Source: JBLHKW01 sp047618565 (GTDB lineage: Bacteria; Planctomycetota; UBA1135; GCA-002686595). Taken from it: a DNA stretch of 36,500 nucleotides. Within the stretch, counting starts at the first letter, position 1; every line of letters starts with the position of its first letter. The stretch spans positions 1 to 36,500 of the forward strand of contig JBLHKW010000034.1 of assembly GCA_047618565.1 (NCBI GenBank). The letters are read 5' to 3'. Below, piece after piece: positions 14,736 to 23,069 of the stretch. The position numbers were made by a program, and so were the translations under genes. The notes under the pieces are model-generated. The model was not told the DNA's origin. It made no database searches and was given only the letters and a program-made list of their open reading frames with translations.

Positions 14736-16961
14736 ATGACAAACAACCAAGTCCGAGTAGAGCGAACTATCGCCGGTAAGACGATCGTTCTGGAGACAGG
14801 CCTGGTCGCCAAGCAAGCTGGCGGCTCGATCGTTGCGACCCTGGGTGGAACCCAGGTCTTCGCCGCCGCCACCAGTGGCGGGGCCCGCGACGACATCAAT
14901 TTCTTCCCCCTCGTCTGCGACTACCGCGAGAAGACCGAAGCTGCGGGCAAGATCCCCGGAGGATTCTTCAAGCGCGAGGGGCGACCGACAACCAAGGAAA
15001 TCCTCACCATGCGCCTGATCGACCGCTCGATCCGGCCCATGTTCCCTGACGGCTTCCGTCAGGAAGTGCAGGTCATGACCCACGCGCTGCAGTACGACGG
15101 GGAGAACAACTCCGACGTGCTGGCCATGATCGCGGCCTTCGCCGCCGTGCGCATCAGCGGCATTCCGTTCGAGCGCAGCCTGGGTGCCGTGCGAGTGGCC
15201 CACGTCGGAGGCCAGCTTCAAGCGTGGCCCACGGACGCGGACCGGCGCGGTGACTCGATGCTCGACCTGGTCGTCGCCGGCCACGGTGACGGCATTGCGA
15301 TGGTCGAGTCCTCGGCCAAGGAGCTTCCCGAAGACGTGATGGTGGACGCACTGGAGTTCGCCCACAACCTCATCAAAGAGGTCGTCGACATGGTCGACGA
15401 GCTGCACAGCAAGGCTGGCAAGCCGCAGCAGGTGTTCGTCAAGCCTGGCGTGAACGAGGACCTGCGCGCGCGCGTCCTCGAGTGGGAAGGTCGCATCGGC
15501 GAAGCCCTGAAGACCGAAGGCAAGCACGAGCGTGACGCGTCCGTGCGCAGTGTCCGCGACGAGTGTCTGGAGTCGATCGCCGGTTCGATCGGCGACGAGG
15601 CCGAGCGCGGCTCGGTGACCAAGCAGGTCAAGGGCTTCTTCAGCGAGGCCTCCAAGCGCGCCGAGCGCGGTACGATCCTTGCGGGTCGCCGCGTCGACGG
15701 CCGCAAGTGGGACGAGATTCGTCACATCGACATCCGTCCCGGCTTCGTCGAGCGCCAGCACGGTTCCGTGCTGTTCACGCGCGGCGAGACCCAGGCCCTC
15801 GTCAGCGTTACCCTGGGTACGCCGGACGACGAGCAGGTCATCGACGGCATCGAGGAGGAGTACAAGAAGCACTTCTACCTGCACTACAACTTCCCCGCGT
15901 ACTCGGTCGGCGAAACGCGCCGCATCATGGGTCCGGGCCGGCGTGAGATCGGTCACGGCATGCTCGCCGAGCGTTCCCTGACGCCGGTTCTCCCGATCAA
16001 GGAGAGCTTCCCCTACACGATCCGGATCGTCTCCGACATCATGGAGTCGAACGGCTCCTCGTCGATGGCGAGCGTCTGTGGTGGCTGCTTGGCGATGATG
16101 GCGGCCGGCGTGCCGCTCAGCCAGCCGGTGGCGGGCATCGCCATGGGCCTCGTGCAGGACGGTGACAAGACAGCGATCCTGTCCGACATCCTCGGCTCCG
16201 AGGACCACAACGGTGACATGGACTTCAAGGTGGCCGGATCCGGCGTGGGCATCACCGCGCTGCAGATGGACATCAAGATCAAGGGCGTGTCGCGAGACCT
16301 GCTCTCGACGGCTCTCGAGCAGGCGCGCCTGGGACGTATCCACATCCTGCGCAAGATGCTCGAGGCGGTTCCGTCGCCCAGCGCTGACATCTCGGATCAC
16401 GCGCCGCGCATGGAAACCCTGAAGATCCCGGCCGAAAAGATCGGGTTCCTCATCGGGCCTGGCGGTCGCAACATCAAGGCGATGCAGGAGCAGTACAAGG
16501 TCCGCATCTCCATCCTGGACGACCAGGGCAACGTGCAGGTCTTCGGGATCATCTCGGCCAAGGTCAAGGCCTGTGCCAAGGGTATTCTGGCCATGTGCGA
16601 GACGCCCAAGATCGGCGCCCGCTACACGGGTACCGTGCGCAGCGTGCGCGACTTCGGTGCGTTCATCGAGATCCTGCCGGGCGTCGAGGGCCTGTGTCAC
16701 ATCTCCGACCTGGCCGGTGGCTACGTCGGTCAGGTGACCGATGAGGTCAACGTCGGCGACGAGATCGAGGTCGAGGTCATCAACGTCGACGACCGCGGCA
16801 AGGTCAAGGTCTCGCGCAAGGCGGTTCTCGGTGTGACCGAGGATGGCGACGGCGGCGGAGACGGCGGCGGCGGCGGCGACCGAGGTGGTGATGGTGGCGG
16901 ACGCGGCGATCGCCCGGACCGTGGACGCCGTGAGCGTTCCGGCGCCGGTCGCGGACGCTAG
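14736..16961 (+). CDS. pnp: Polynucleotide phosphorylase
   Basis: 741 residues. It degrades RNA 3' to 5' with phosphate and can add tails in reverse, in the cytoplasmic RNA-decay machinery. Domains in order: first RNase PH domain (FFKREGRPTTKEILTMRLID), the alpha-helical linker, the second RNase PH domain (ETRRIMGPGRREIGHG and NGSSSMASVCGGCLAMM), a KH domain with the GPGG loop (IGFLIGPGGRNIKAMQEQ) and an S1 domain (VRSVRDFGAFIEILPGVEGL). After S1 comes an unusual tail of about 45 residues, rich in Gly, Asp and Arg. ATG 14736 gives the normal N-terminus. Followed by a strong terminator hairpin. Confidence 0.98.
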   Translation: MTNNQVRVERTIAGKTIVLETGLVAKQAGGSIVATLGGTQVFAAATSGGARDDINFFPLVCDYREKTEAAGKIPGGFFKREGRPTTKEILTMRLIDRSIRPMFPDGFRQEVQVMTHALQYDGENNSDVLAMIAAFAAVRISGIPFERSLGAVRVAHVGGQLQAWPTDADRRGDSMLDLVVAGHGDGIAMVESSAKELPEDVMVDALEFAHNLIKEVVDMVDELHSKAGKPQQVFVKPGVNEDLRARVLEWEGRIGEALKTEGKHERDASVRSVRDECLESIAGSIGDEAERGSVTKQVKGFFSEASKRAERGTILAGRRVDGRKWDEIRHIDIRPGFVERQHGSVLFTRGETQALVSVTLGTPDDEQVIDGIEEEYKKHFYLHYNFPAYSVGETRRIMGPGRREIGHGMLAERSLTPVLPIKESFPYTIRIVSDIMESNGSSSMASVCGGCLAMMAAGVPLSQPVAGIAMGLVQDGDKTAILSDILGSEDHNGDMDFKVAGSGVGITALQMDIKIKGVSRDLLSTALEQARLGRIHILRKMLEAVPSPSADISDHAPRMETLKIPAEKIGFLIGPGGRNIKAMQEQYKVRISILDDQGNVQVFGIISAKVKACAKGILAMCETPKIGARYTGTVRSVRDFGAFIEILPGVEGLCHISDLAGGYVGQVTDEVNVGDEIEVEVINVDDRGKVKVSRKAVLGVTEDGDGGGDGGGGGDRGGDGGGRGDRPDRGRRERSGAGRGR

Positions 16962-16994
16962 TCTCCGCAGAGATCTCTCACCGAGATATCGTGT

Positions 16995-17024
16995 GAAGAG
17001 GCCGCCCCTGTGGGCGGCCTCTTC
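16995..17024 (+). terminator. Strong hairpin terminator after pnp
   Basis: GAAGAGGCCGCCC (16995-17007) pairs perfectly with GGGCGGCCTCTTC (17012-17024) around a CTGT loop: thirteen G/C-rich base pairs with no mismatch, 34 bp after the pnp stop. The following bases (GCCATTTGT) hold only a short T-run, so termination may be of the less U-dependent kind, or the stem may serve as a 3' barrier to exonucleases. Confidence 0.85.
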
Positions 17025-17271
17025 GCCATTTGTGCCAGCCGCGGGAAACTCGGGGGTACGAGATGTGCGAAAAGCGGAAGGGGCGTCCAGTGGGAAGGCG
17101 GGCGCCGTCGAAACCTCTCTGGTCCCCTCGGACAGGCCTCGTGTAAGCGTGGCGTTCGAATCGGGTGCTGTTTTTGTGTCCACGGTTTGGTGACTGCCAG
17201 TGAACGCCGGGATTTGCTACAAGGATTAGGTTGTGCTCTCCGCGTCGGAGAGCGCCGCGACCCAGAATGAG
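17025..17271 (+). promoter_or_regulatory. Spacer and leader before the small secreted protein
   Basis: About 250 bp after the pnp terminator without a convincing gene. The one clear structure is a perfect hairpin, GCTCTCCG (17235-17242) and CGGAGAGC (17246-17253) with a CGT loop, ending 18 bases before ATG 17272. It may control initiation of the secretin-region transcript. No confident promoter hexamers were found. Confidence 0.45.
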
Positions 17272-17766
17272 ATGATTGGCGAGATGCTGAAGGTCCTTAT
17301 CAGTGCCAGCCTGGCAACCGCCGGGCTGCTCGGTTCCACGAGCGCCGCGTCCGGGGCAGGTCGTATCTCGACCGTTACTGATCCTGTGCTGGGCGCCCCA
17401 AAGGCATCCCAGGGCTCGTTGCTGGCCTCTCGGGACGATGGGCGCGGCACCGACTACATCCTCGACAACCGGGACAGCATCTGTGGTCTGGCCGATCCGC
17501 GCCAGCTGACCCGTCCTGCGCGCGTCGACCACGGGAAGCTGATCGCGCTGACGTCGCCCATGCAGCGCATGAAGCGCGAGAAGATCAACCCGGCCTCGGC
17601 CAAGGGGATCCAGCTGCGCACCGAGGCGGCCAAAATGGTCAGCCGGGCCTGTGAGAAGGTGCGCAACGACAAGAAGTACTGCAGCGTGTGGAAGAAAATT
17701 CGCAGCCGGGATGGCAAGAAGATTGCCGATATCACGACTCTGGTGAAGCGCCAACTGGGCAGCTAG
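17272..17766 (+). CDS. Small secreted protein of unknown function
   Basis: 164 residues from ATG 17272. The N-terminus MIGEMLKVLISASLATAGLL, then GSTSAASG, reads as a signal peptide with a likely cleavage near the Ala-Ser-Gly stretch. The mature part is basic, with three cysteines (DSICGL, SRACEK, KKYCSV) and a helical Lys/Arg-rich C-terminal half ending ITTLVKRQLGS. I do not recognise a family. It lies 48 bp before the secretin lipoprotein gene and shares its direction, so it may be an accessory or substrate of that export system. ATG 17284 is an alternative start that keeps the signal peptide; the frame also opens earlier, inside a leader hairpin. Confidence 0.65.
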   Translation: MIGEMLKVLISASLATAGLLGSTSAASGAGRISTVTDPVLGAPKASQGSLLASRDDGRGTDYILDNRDSICGLADPRQLTRPARVDHGKLIALTSPMQRMKREKINPASAKGIQLRTEAAKMVSRACEKVRNDKKYCSVWKKIRSRDGKKIADITTLVKRQLGS

Positions 17767-17814
17767 GCTTCTCGCTATCGAGAGGGCGCACACCACAGCT
17801 CGCCCCCGATCTCG

Positions 17815-19302
17815 TTGCGCCTCTCCACCCGATCACGACTCCGGCTCGGACTGCTTTCGGCACCGCTTGTGGCGGTCCTGCTGGGGGTGTCTGGCTGTGA
17901 AACGCCCAGCTCTCCATCTTCCCGGGAGCGCCAGCGCGAGGTCACAGACGAGCTCTACACGGAGCTGATCGAGCAGAGCTCCCTGACTCCGATCGAGGGC
18001 TTCGACCAGGAGGAGTTCTCGGACCTTGAGCGTGAGTACGCGGACCCTGGCCGTGACGAGGGCGCGGACGGCGCCGCTGCGCGTGCCGCCGACGGGCCCG
18101 ATTCTGGCGACACGGATCCCGCTCCCTGGGACTACGACGAGCTGGAAGCCATCCCGATCAATCCGTATCTGGAGTTCGGCGCCAACATCATTCAGTACGA
18201 CGACGGGCGCATCATGAAGCCCTACCCGCTCCCCACGGGGCAGGGCGAGAAGATCGATCGGCTGCTGCGCAGGTACGGGCGTTTCAAGATCTTCAACGTG
18301 CCCGCGGCGGAGGGCACGGCCGTGGTTTCCGCGGCGGAAATCGAGCAGCCGGCAGGTACGGTCGCGCTCGACATGCAGCCCGGCTGGCTGACCGAGAGCT
18401 GGGCGGATCCGCGCGGGCCGCAACTCGTGCCCGGTACAGCTGTGCCCCTGGGCGACGTACTGTTCGTCACCGCCGCTCCGGACCTGATGCGTGAGGTCGA
18501 GCACTTCATCGATCTGTTCGCCGCAGAGGTACGCCAGATCGAGATCGAGGCCAAGATCGTCGAGGTGACCACGACGGACACCTTCCAGCTGGGTATCACA
18601 CCGATCAACGACAGCACGCCGATCCTCGGCTTGCCGAACAGCAGCGGCCTGTTCAAGAGCTTCAACTACTCCTTCCCGATCGCCGAGGCCGCGTCGTTGC
18701 TCACCATCGGTGCGGTCCAGGACGGCGCCCAGTTCAATGCGGTCCTGCAGGCCTTCGCGGGCCTCGAGAACGTCTCGATCATCTCGCGCCCGAAGGTCGC
18801 GGTACGCGAGGGCGGACGCGCGGAGATCGTGAACACGACGCGCTTGCCGTACCTGAGGCTGAGCGGGATCGACAATGAGGGCAGCTTCAGTGCCACGGTG
18901 GAGTACCTGGACGTGGGCGTGCAGATGTACGTCATCCCACGCGTCGTCGGGACGAACACTGTCGTACTCAACATCGATATCGAGGCGTCTCAGCAGACCG
19001 GCAACCAGGTCACCTTCGCCACGACCAGCGGGACCTCGGCCCAGGAGATCACGACGCCGATACTCGCGATTCGCAAGGCGCGCACGATCGTCAGGCTCGA
19101 GCCCGGGCAGGCGGTTGTGATCGGTGGCTTGATCTCCGAGCGCAGTGTGGAGCGCGAGAGCAAGGTTCCGCTGCTCGGGGACATCCCGCTCTTGGGCATG
19201 CTATTCAGGAGCACCTCGCGAGCCACGGAGCAGACCAACGTGCTGTTCTTTATCCGCCCGCGCATCCTGCAGGGCAGCGACCTCAACCGGCCGTTCGAGT
19301 GA
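17815..19302 (+). CDS. Secretin-family lipoprotein (GspD-like)
   Basis: 495 residues starting at TTG 17815, which gives a Type II signal: hydrophobic PLVAVLLGVSGC with lipidation at Cys 28. An acidic disordered stretch (about 30-100) is followed by a periplasmic N-domain region with QIEIEAKIVEVTTTDTFQLG (about residues 240-260) and then the secretin barrel, including NVSIISRPKVAVREGGRAEI and the closing signature VPLLGDIPLLGMLFRS. Secretins form the outer-membrane pore of Type II secretion and related systems. It is shorter than classical GspD (about 650), so it has fewer N-domains. A GspK-like gene follows, but no ATPase or other inner-membrane component is in this window. Confidence 0.9.
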   Translation: MRLSTRSRLRLGLLSAPLVAVLLGVSGCETPSSPSSRERQREVTDELYTELIEQSSLTPIEGFDQEEFSDLEREYADPGRDEGADGAAARAADGPDSGDTDPAPWDYDELEAIPINPYLEFGANIIQYDDGRIMKPYPLPTGQGEKIDRLLRRYGRFKIFNVPAAEGTAVVSAAEIEQPAGTVALDMQPGWLTESWADPRGPQLVPGTAVPLGDVLFVTAAPDLMREVEHFIDLFAAEVRQIEIEAKIVEVTTTDTFQLGITPINDSTPILGLPNSSGLFKSFNYSFPIAEAASLLTIGAVQDGAQFNAVLQAFAGLENVSIISRPKVAVREGGRAEIVNTTRLPYLRLSGIDNEGSFSATVEYLDVGVQMYVIPRVVGTNTVVLNIDIEASQQTGNQVTFATTSGTSAQEITTPILAIRKARTIVRLEPGQAVVIGGLISERSVERESKVPLLGDIPLLGMLFRSTSRATEQTNVLFFIRPRILQGSDLNRPFE

Positions 19303-19407
19303 TTTTTCCTGAGTGAGCCGGGAGCCCGTCGAGAAAGTGTTGCGCGGGCCGGTTTCGAGGAAGAAAGCCTGGCGGAGGGCGTCGATTGAGCGAATCCTGA
19401 GTGTGCC

Positions 19408-20808
19408 ATGCGGATCCTGAGAGCTCGACTGAACCGTGCGAATGCCCATGAGCGGGGGGTAGCGCTGCTGATCTCGTTCCTCGTGTTGCTGGTCGTGATC
19501 GCGCTGGTTTACCAGATCCACATCGTCACCAGCACCGACAGCAAGGTCTCGCACAACGACATCACGCGCACGCGCATGGACCTGGCGATCGAGTCAGCCT
19601 TCCTGCAGGTCTACGAGAGTCTGGCAGATGATGGCGAGGGCGAGGGCGCGGGCGAAGGCGGCGGTGCGGGCGACGCGCCGGCCGGTGATGCTGGCGCGCC
19701 CGGACTCGGTGGCCCGGGCGGCGGTGGCGAGCAGGAGTCCGTCGACTCCAAGATGGATGACTGGGCTCGGCCGCAGGTGACCTCGATCAACGAGATCGAC
19801 CTGCGCATCATGATCCAGGACGAGGAGAGCAAGTACAACATCCTCAACATGCTCAACCCGGACGAGGAGCTCGCCGAGCTTGCGTTCGAGCGCGTCTCGC
19901 GCATCCTCGACCGCTGCCGCGAGGACACGCGTGTCGACATCGACGGGTCGGATGCGCAGGCCATGGCGCGCGTGATGCTCGAGCACCTGAGCCAGCGCTC
20001 GGACTCGGGAATCTTGCCGCGCCCGCTGCTGATGACCGACGACCTGAGCGAGGACGGGGATCTGGGCATGCCCCTGTCACTGCGTGAGTTCGCGGTGCTC
20101 GAGCCCTTTAACGAGAGACACTTCAAGGACTTCTTCGACGCCGACGGCGTGCGAGTGCACTCGATCGAGTCCTTCCTGACGATCTGGACATCGGCCCAGG
20201 TTGGCCCGATAGCACCCGTCGAGCGCGACAATCAGGGCGCTCCGGTGGGCGATCAGCGCGTGATTCTGGGGTACGGGGTCAACGTCAACACGGCGCCACT
20301 CGCGGTGCTGGCGAGCCTGACCGACACCCGCGATGTGAACTACCGGTTCTGGGATGGCATCGTGGAGTACCGCAACATCGAGGCCGAGCTGGAAGAGGAT
20401 GAGGAGGAGCTGCTCGACCCGATGCTCGACGAGAACGGCGAGGAGATCCTGCAGCGCCAGTTCTTCGAGGACCTGGAGACGCTCGAGGACATCTACGGCT
20501 GGATCAACATGGATCCGGCGATACGCGAGGAGGTCGAGGAGCTGCTGACCCTGCAGAGTCATGTCTTCTCGATCTACATCTCCGCGCGCCTTCCCACGCA
20601 GGCCGAGGACCAGCGCATCGAGACCTTCTACAGCCGCGAGGAGCGCGAGACCTACGAGCGTTCCGGCCTGAACCTGGTGCGCACCGTTCGCTCGATCGTC
20701 TGGCGCAATCCGGAAGCCGCGGAGATGGGCGTCATCCCGCTCCTGCGCTGGGAGGTGCTCGACTACCAGCCGTTCGAGGTGCTCGACTACCCGGACGACA
20801 ATCAATGA
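19408..20808 (+). CDS. GspK-like minor pseudopilin
   Basis: 466 residues. After a short basic leader (NRANAHERG) comes the pilin-type hydrophobic helix VALLISFLVLLVVIALVYQI, as in GspK. The globular part has GspK hallmarks: IQDEESKYNILNMLNPDEEL (compare the family's E..GkfNlN motif) and VNVNTAPLAVLASLTD. GspK caps the pseudopilus tip of Type II secretion systems. Two low-complexity inserts are unusual: a Gly/Glu/Ala stretch at about residues 75-110 and an acidic run (EELEEDEEELLDPM type) near 327-345. The 105-bp gap after the secretin holds no gene. The last four bases overlap the HyuB start (ATGA). Confidence 0.87.
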   Translation: MRILRARLNRANAHERGVALLISFLVLLVVIALVYQIHIVTSTDSKVSHNDITRTRMDLAIESAFLQVYESLADDGEGEGAGEGGGAGDAPAGDAGAPGLGGPGGGGEQESVDSKMDDWARPQVTSINEIDLRIMIQDEESKYNILNMLNPDEELAELAFERVSRILDRCREDTRVDIDGSDAQAMARVMLEHLSQRSDSGILPRPLLMTDDLSEDGDLGMPLSLREFAVLEPFNERHFKDFFDADGVRVHSIESFLTIWTSAQVGPIAPVERDNQGAPVGDQRVILGYGVNVNTAPLAVLASLTDTRDVNYRFWDGIVEYRNIEAELEEDEEELLDPMLDENGEEILQRQFFEDLETLEDIYGWINMDPAIREEVEELLTLQSHVFSIYISARLPTQAEDQRIETFYSREERETYERSGLNLVRTVRSIVWRNPEAAEMGVIPLLRWEVLDYQPFEVLDYPDDNQ

Positions 20809-22382
20809 AAGCAGGGCGTGACCCGGTTCGGCTCGAGGTGTTCCAGCACCTGTTCGCGGCCCTGGCAGAGGAGATGGGCGTCTCGCTCATGCGCTCGGCC
20901 TTCTCGCCCAACATCAAGGAGCGCCGCGACTTCTCGTGCGCCCTGTTCGACAGCGACGGACGGACCATCGCTCAGGCCGCGCACCTGCCCGTGCACCTCG
21001 GTGCGGCCCCCATGTCCCTCGCGGCGGCGCGCGCGGCGATCGACATGGAGCCCGGCGACGCGGTCCTGCTGAACGACCCCTACCAGGGCGGTTCGCACCT
21101 CCCCGATCTGACCCTCGTCTCGCCCGTCTTCCTGCCCGGGAGCTCCGAGGCGGACTTCTACTGCCTCAATCGTGCGCACCACGCGGATGTGGGCGGCGCG
21201 TTCCCCGGATCGATGGCGCCCGCCGCAGATGTCCACGGGGAGGGCCTGCGAATTCCACCCGTACGCTGGATCCGTGCTGGCCAGCCGGATCCGGATCTGG
21301 CGCGGATCGTGCTGGCAAACATGCGCGTTCCCGCGGACCGACGCGGGGACCTGCTGGCCCAGTGGGCCGCGAATCAGGTCGGTGAGCGGCGCCTGCAGGC
21401 CATGGCCAGCGAGCATGGCAGCGTGCAGCTGCGCGAGCGATCGAGCCAGCTGATGGACTGGACAGAGAGTCTCATGCGGTCCGCCCTGTCCGAGATGCCT
21501 GCAGGTTCCTGGTCCTTCGAGGACGAGGTCGGCGGCGGTCCCGGTGAGAAGGAGGAGGCGCTGATGATCCGCCTGCGCCTGACAGCCAGAGCTGGCCGCC
21601 TGACGCTGGACTTCCGTGCCAGTGACCCCCAGGGCAGCGGCAGCGTCAACACGGTGCGGGCCGTGACGCGCTCGGCGGTCTTCTACGTCCTGCGCCTCCT
21701 GTTGCCGCCGGGAACGCCCACCAACGACGGTGTGATGCGCTGCGTCACGGTCCTGACGACCCCCGGCACCGTCCTGGATGCGAGCTACCCCGCACCGGTC
21801 GCGGCGGGCAATGTCGAGACCAGCCAGCGTGTCGTCGACGTGATCCTGGGCGCCCTGGCGCAGGCCGTGCCGGACAGGATTCCGGCTGCGAGCGCGGGCA
21901 CGATGAGCAACCTGACGTTCGGAGGTGTGGACCGCCAAGCGCGCCCGTTCGCCTACTACGAAACCCTGGCCGGCGGTGCTGGCGGTGGGCCCGCGGGACA
22001 CGGGGCGCACGCGCTGCAGACCCACATGACGAACACGCGCAACACTCCGGTCGAGGACATGGAGACCAGCTGGCCCGTGCGCGTGACGGGGCTGAGCGTG
22101 CGACGTGGCTCCGGCGGTGCCGGGGCGGGCCGTGGCGGTGACGGGATCGTGAAGCGCCTGCGTTTCCTCGAGCCGGTCCGGCTGGGCTGGATCGCGGAGC
22201 GCCAGGTCCTGGGCCCCTGGGGCCTGGGCGGCGGTGAGCGTGGCCGAGCCGGCTGTGCGCGCTGGCGCCGATCGCCGGAAGCCCGCTGGCAGAAGCTGGG
22301 TAGCAAGGTCGGCATCGATCTACCGCGCGGCGCAGAGATCGAAGTCTCCACCCCCGGTGGCGGCGGGTTCGGCCCTACCTGA
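20805..22382 (+). CDS. Hydantoinase B/oxoprolinase-family subunit (HyuB-like)
   Basis: 525 residues, the usual HyuB size. Family blocks include EEMGVSLMRSAFSPNIKERR, DFSCALFDSDG, DAVLLNDPYQGGSHLPDLTL, NRAHHADVGG with GSM, and SNLTFGG. HyuB proteins act with a HyuA ATP-binding subunit to hydrolyse hydantoins or 5-oxoproline with ATP. No HyuA gene lies next to it in this window, so the partner is encoded elsewhere or the protein acts differently. Its ATG overlaps the GspK stop (ATGA), an odd metabolic/secretion coupling. It ends in an 8-bp overlap with the convergent SRPBCC-like gene. Confidence 0.9.
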   Translation: MKAGRDPVRLEVFQHLFAALAEEMGVSLMRSAFSPNIKERRDFSCALFDSDGRTIAQAAHLPVHLGAAPMSLAAARAAIDMEPGDAVLLNDPYQGGSHLPDLTLVSPVFLPGSSEADFYCLNRAHHADVGGAFPGSMAPAADVHGEGLRIPPVRWIRAGQPDPDLARIVLANMRVPADRRGDLLAQWAANQVGERRLQAMASEHGSVQLRERSSQLMDWTESLMRSALSEMPAGSWSFEDEVGGGPGEKEEALMIRLRLTARAGRLTLDFRASDPQGSGSVNTVRAVTRSAVFYVLRLLLPPGTPTNDGVMRCVTVLTTPGTVLDASYPAPVAAGNVETSQRVVDVILGALAQAVPDRIPAASAGTMSNLTFGGVDRQARPFAYYETLAGGAGGGPAGHGAHALQTHMTNTRNTPVEDMETSWPVRVTGLSVRRGSGGAGAGRGGDGIVKRLRFLEPVRLGWIAERQVLGPWGLGGGERGRAGCARWRRSPEARWQKLGSKVGIDLPRGAEIEVSTPGGGGFGPT

Positions 22383-22869
22383 GCTGTAGCGCGCGTTCCT
22401 GGTCGACGCAGGCTGCGAGGCGTGTCAGGGCCGCCTCCATCTGCGGGCCGTATCGGCGGTCGGCCCAGAGCGCCGCCCAGCGCCTGAATGGGTCCAGTCC
22501 GACGTCCGTGCGCACGATCCAGGTCACCCGCGTCCCGCTGGACGCGCCCGAGGGCAGATCCGAGTAGAGCATCACGCCCTTGCTGACCGGCGCACCGAGG
22601 CCCGGGAGGTCGTACCAGACGCCGCGCTGGGGCAGGGTTGCCGTCACGGTGGGTGCGCGGCCGTTGGCGGCGCCCGGAGCCATCCAGTCCGGGGTCCATC
22701 GTGGCCAGCGCGCCGGTTCCAGCAACCAGGGGTGGATGGCGGCGCGCGCGGCCCCCAGGTCGCGCGTACGGCGCACCTCGGCGCCCGGGGGGAGCAGGAG
22801 GCTCGTACCCAGCAGGAGCAGGGCGAGGGCACAGGAGGCTCCCAGGAGCCGGCTCGGCCGGGGTCTCAT
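22375..22869 (-). CDS. Membrane-anchored SRPBCC-like protein
   Basis: 164 residues from ATG 22869, which begins with a basic residue cluster and a hydrophobic helix (LLGASCALALLLLGTSLLL), so it should be anchored in or exported across the inner membrane. The rest resembles polyketide-cyclase/START-like (SRPBCC) proteins: HPWLLEPARWPRWTPDWM near the start, a glycine turn, TRVTWIVRTDVGLDPFRRW, and the closing helix GPQMEAALTRLAACVDQ. Such domains bind hydrophobic ligands; the ligand is unknown. The frame is open further upstream but without the hydrophobic helix being N-terminal. It is convergent with HyuB and divergent from purA. Confidence 0.72.
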   Translation of the reverse strand: MRPRPSRLLGASCALALLLLGTSLLLPPGAEVRRTRDLGAARAAIHPWLLEPARWPRWTPDWMAPGAANGRAPTVTATLPQRGVWYDLPGLGAPVSKGVMLYSDLPSGASSGTRVTWIVRTDVGLDPFRRWAALWADRRYGPQMEAALTRLAACVDQERALQLR

Positions 22870-22959
22870 CCCGGTACCCCTCTGCGGCTCCAGAAATCGG
22901 GGGTTGGGGGATCTTCGCACCCTCTGCGCCCGGGCTCGCGAACCGCCACCGGAATTCGC

Positions 22960-22988
22960 TTGAGGGAATCCTGGTAGGGCGCAAGAAT
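22960..22988 (+). promoter_or_regulatory. Possible purA promoter
   Basis: TTGAGG (22960-22965) and AAGAAT (22983-22988) are separated by 17 bp in the 200-bp divergent gap before purA. Each matches the sigma-70 consensus at four of six positions, so this is a weak to moderate candidate; the inverted repeat GCGCA/TGCGC nearby (22980-22996) overlaps the -10 and could be an operator. Confidence 0.35.
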
Positions 22989-23069
22989 CCTGCGCTGGCC
23001 CGTACATGTGTGCGTGCCCTCTCCCCTCCTTAAAGCGGCCACGCTGCTCCCCGATTCTCGGTCCTCTAA

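Noticed and set aside
17140..17180. GTTCGAAT resembling a tRNA T-loop
   Set aside because: No acceptor stem, anticodon arm or D-arm could be formed around it.
14715..17183. 822-codon open frame on the minus strand opposite pnp
   Set aside because: Its translation is rich in Asp, Val, His and Arg without domains; it mirrors the codon structure of pnp in GC-rich DNA.
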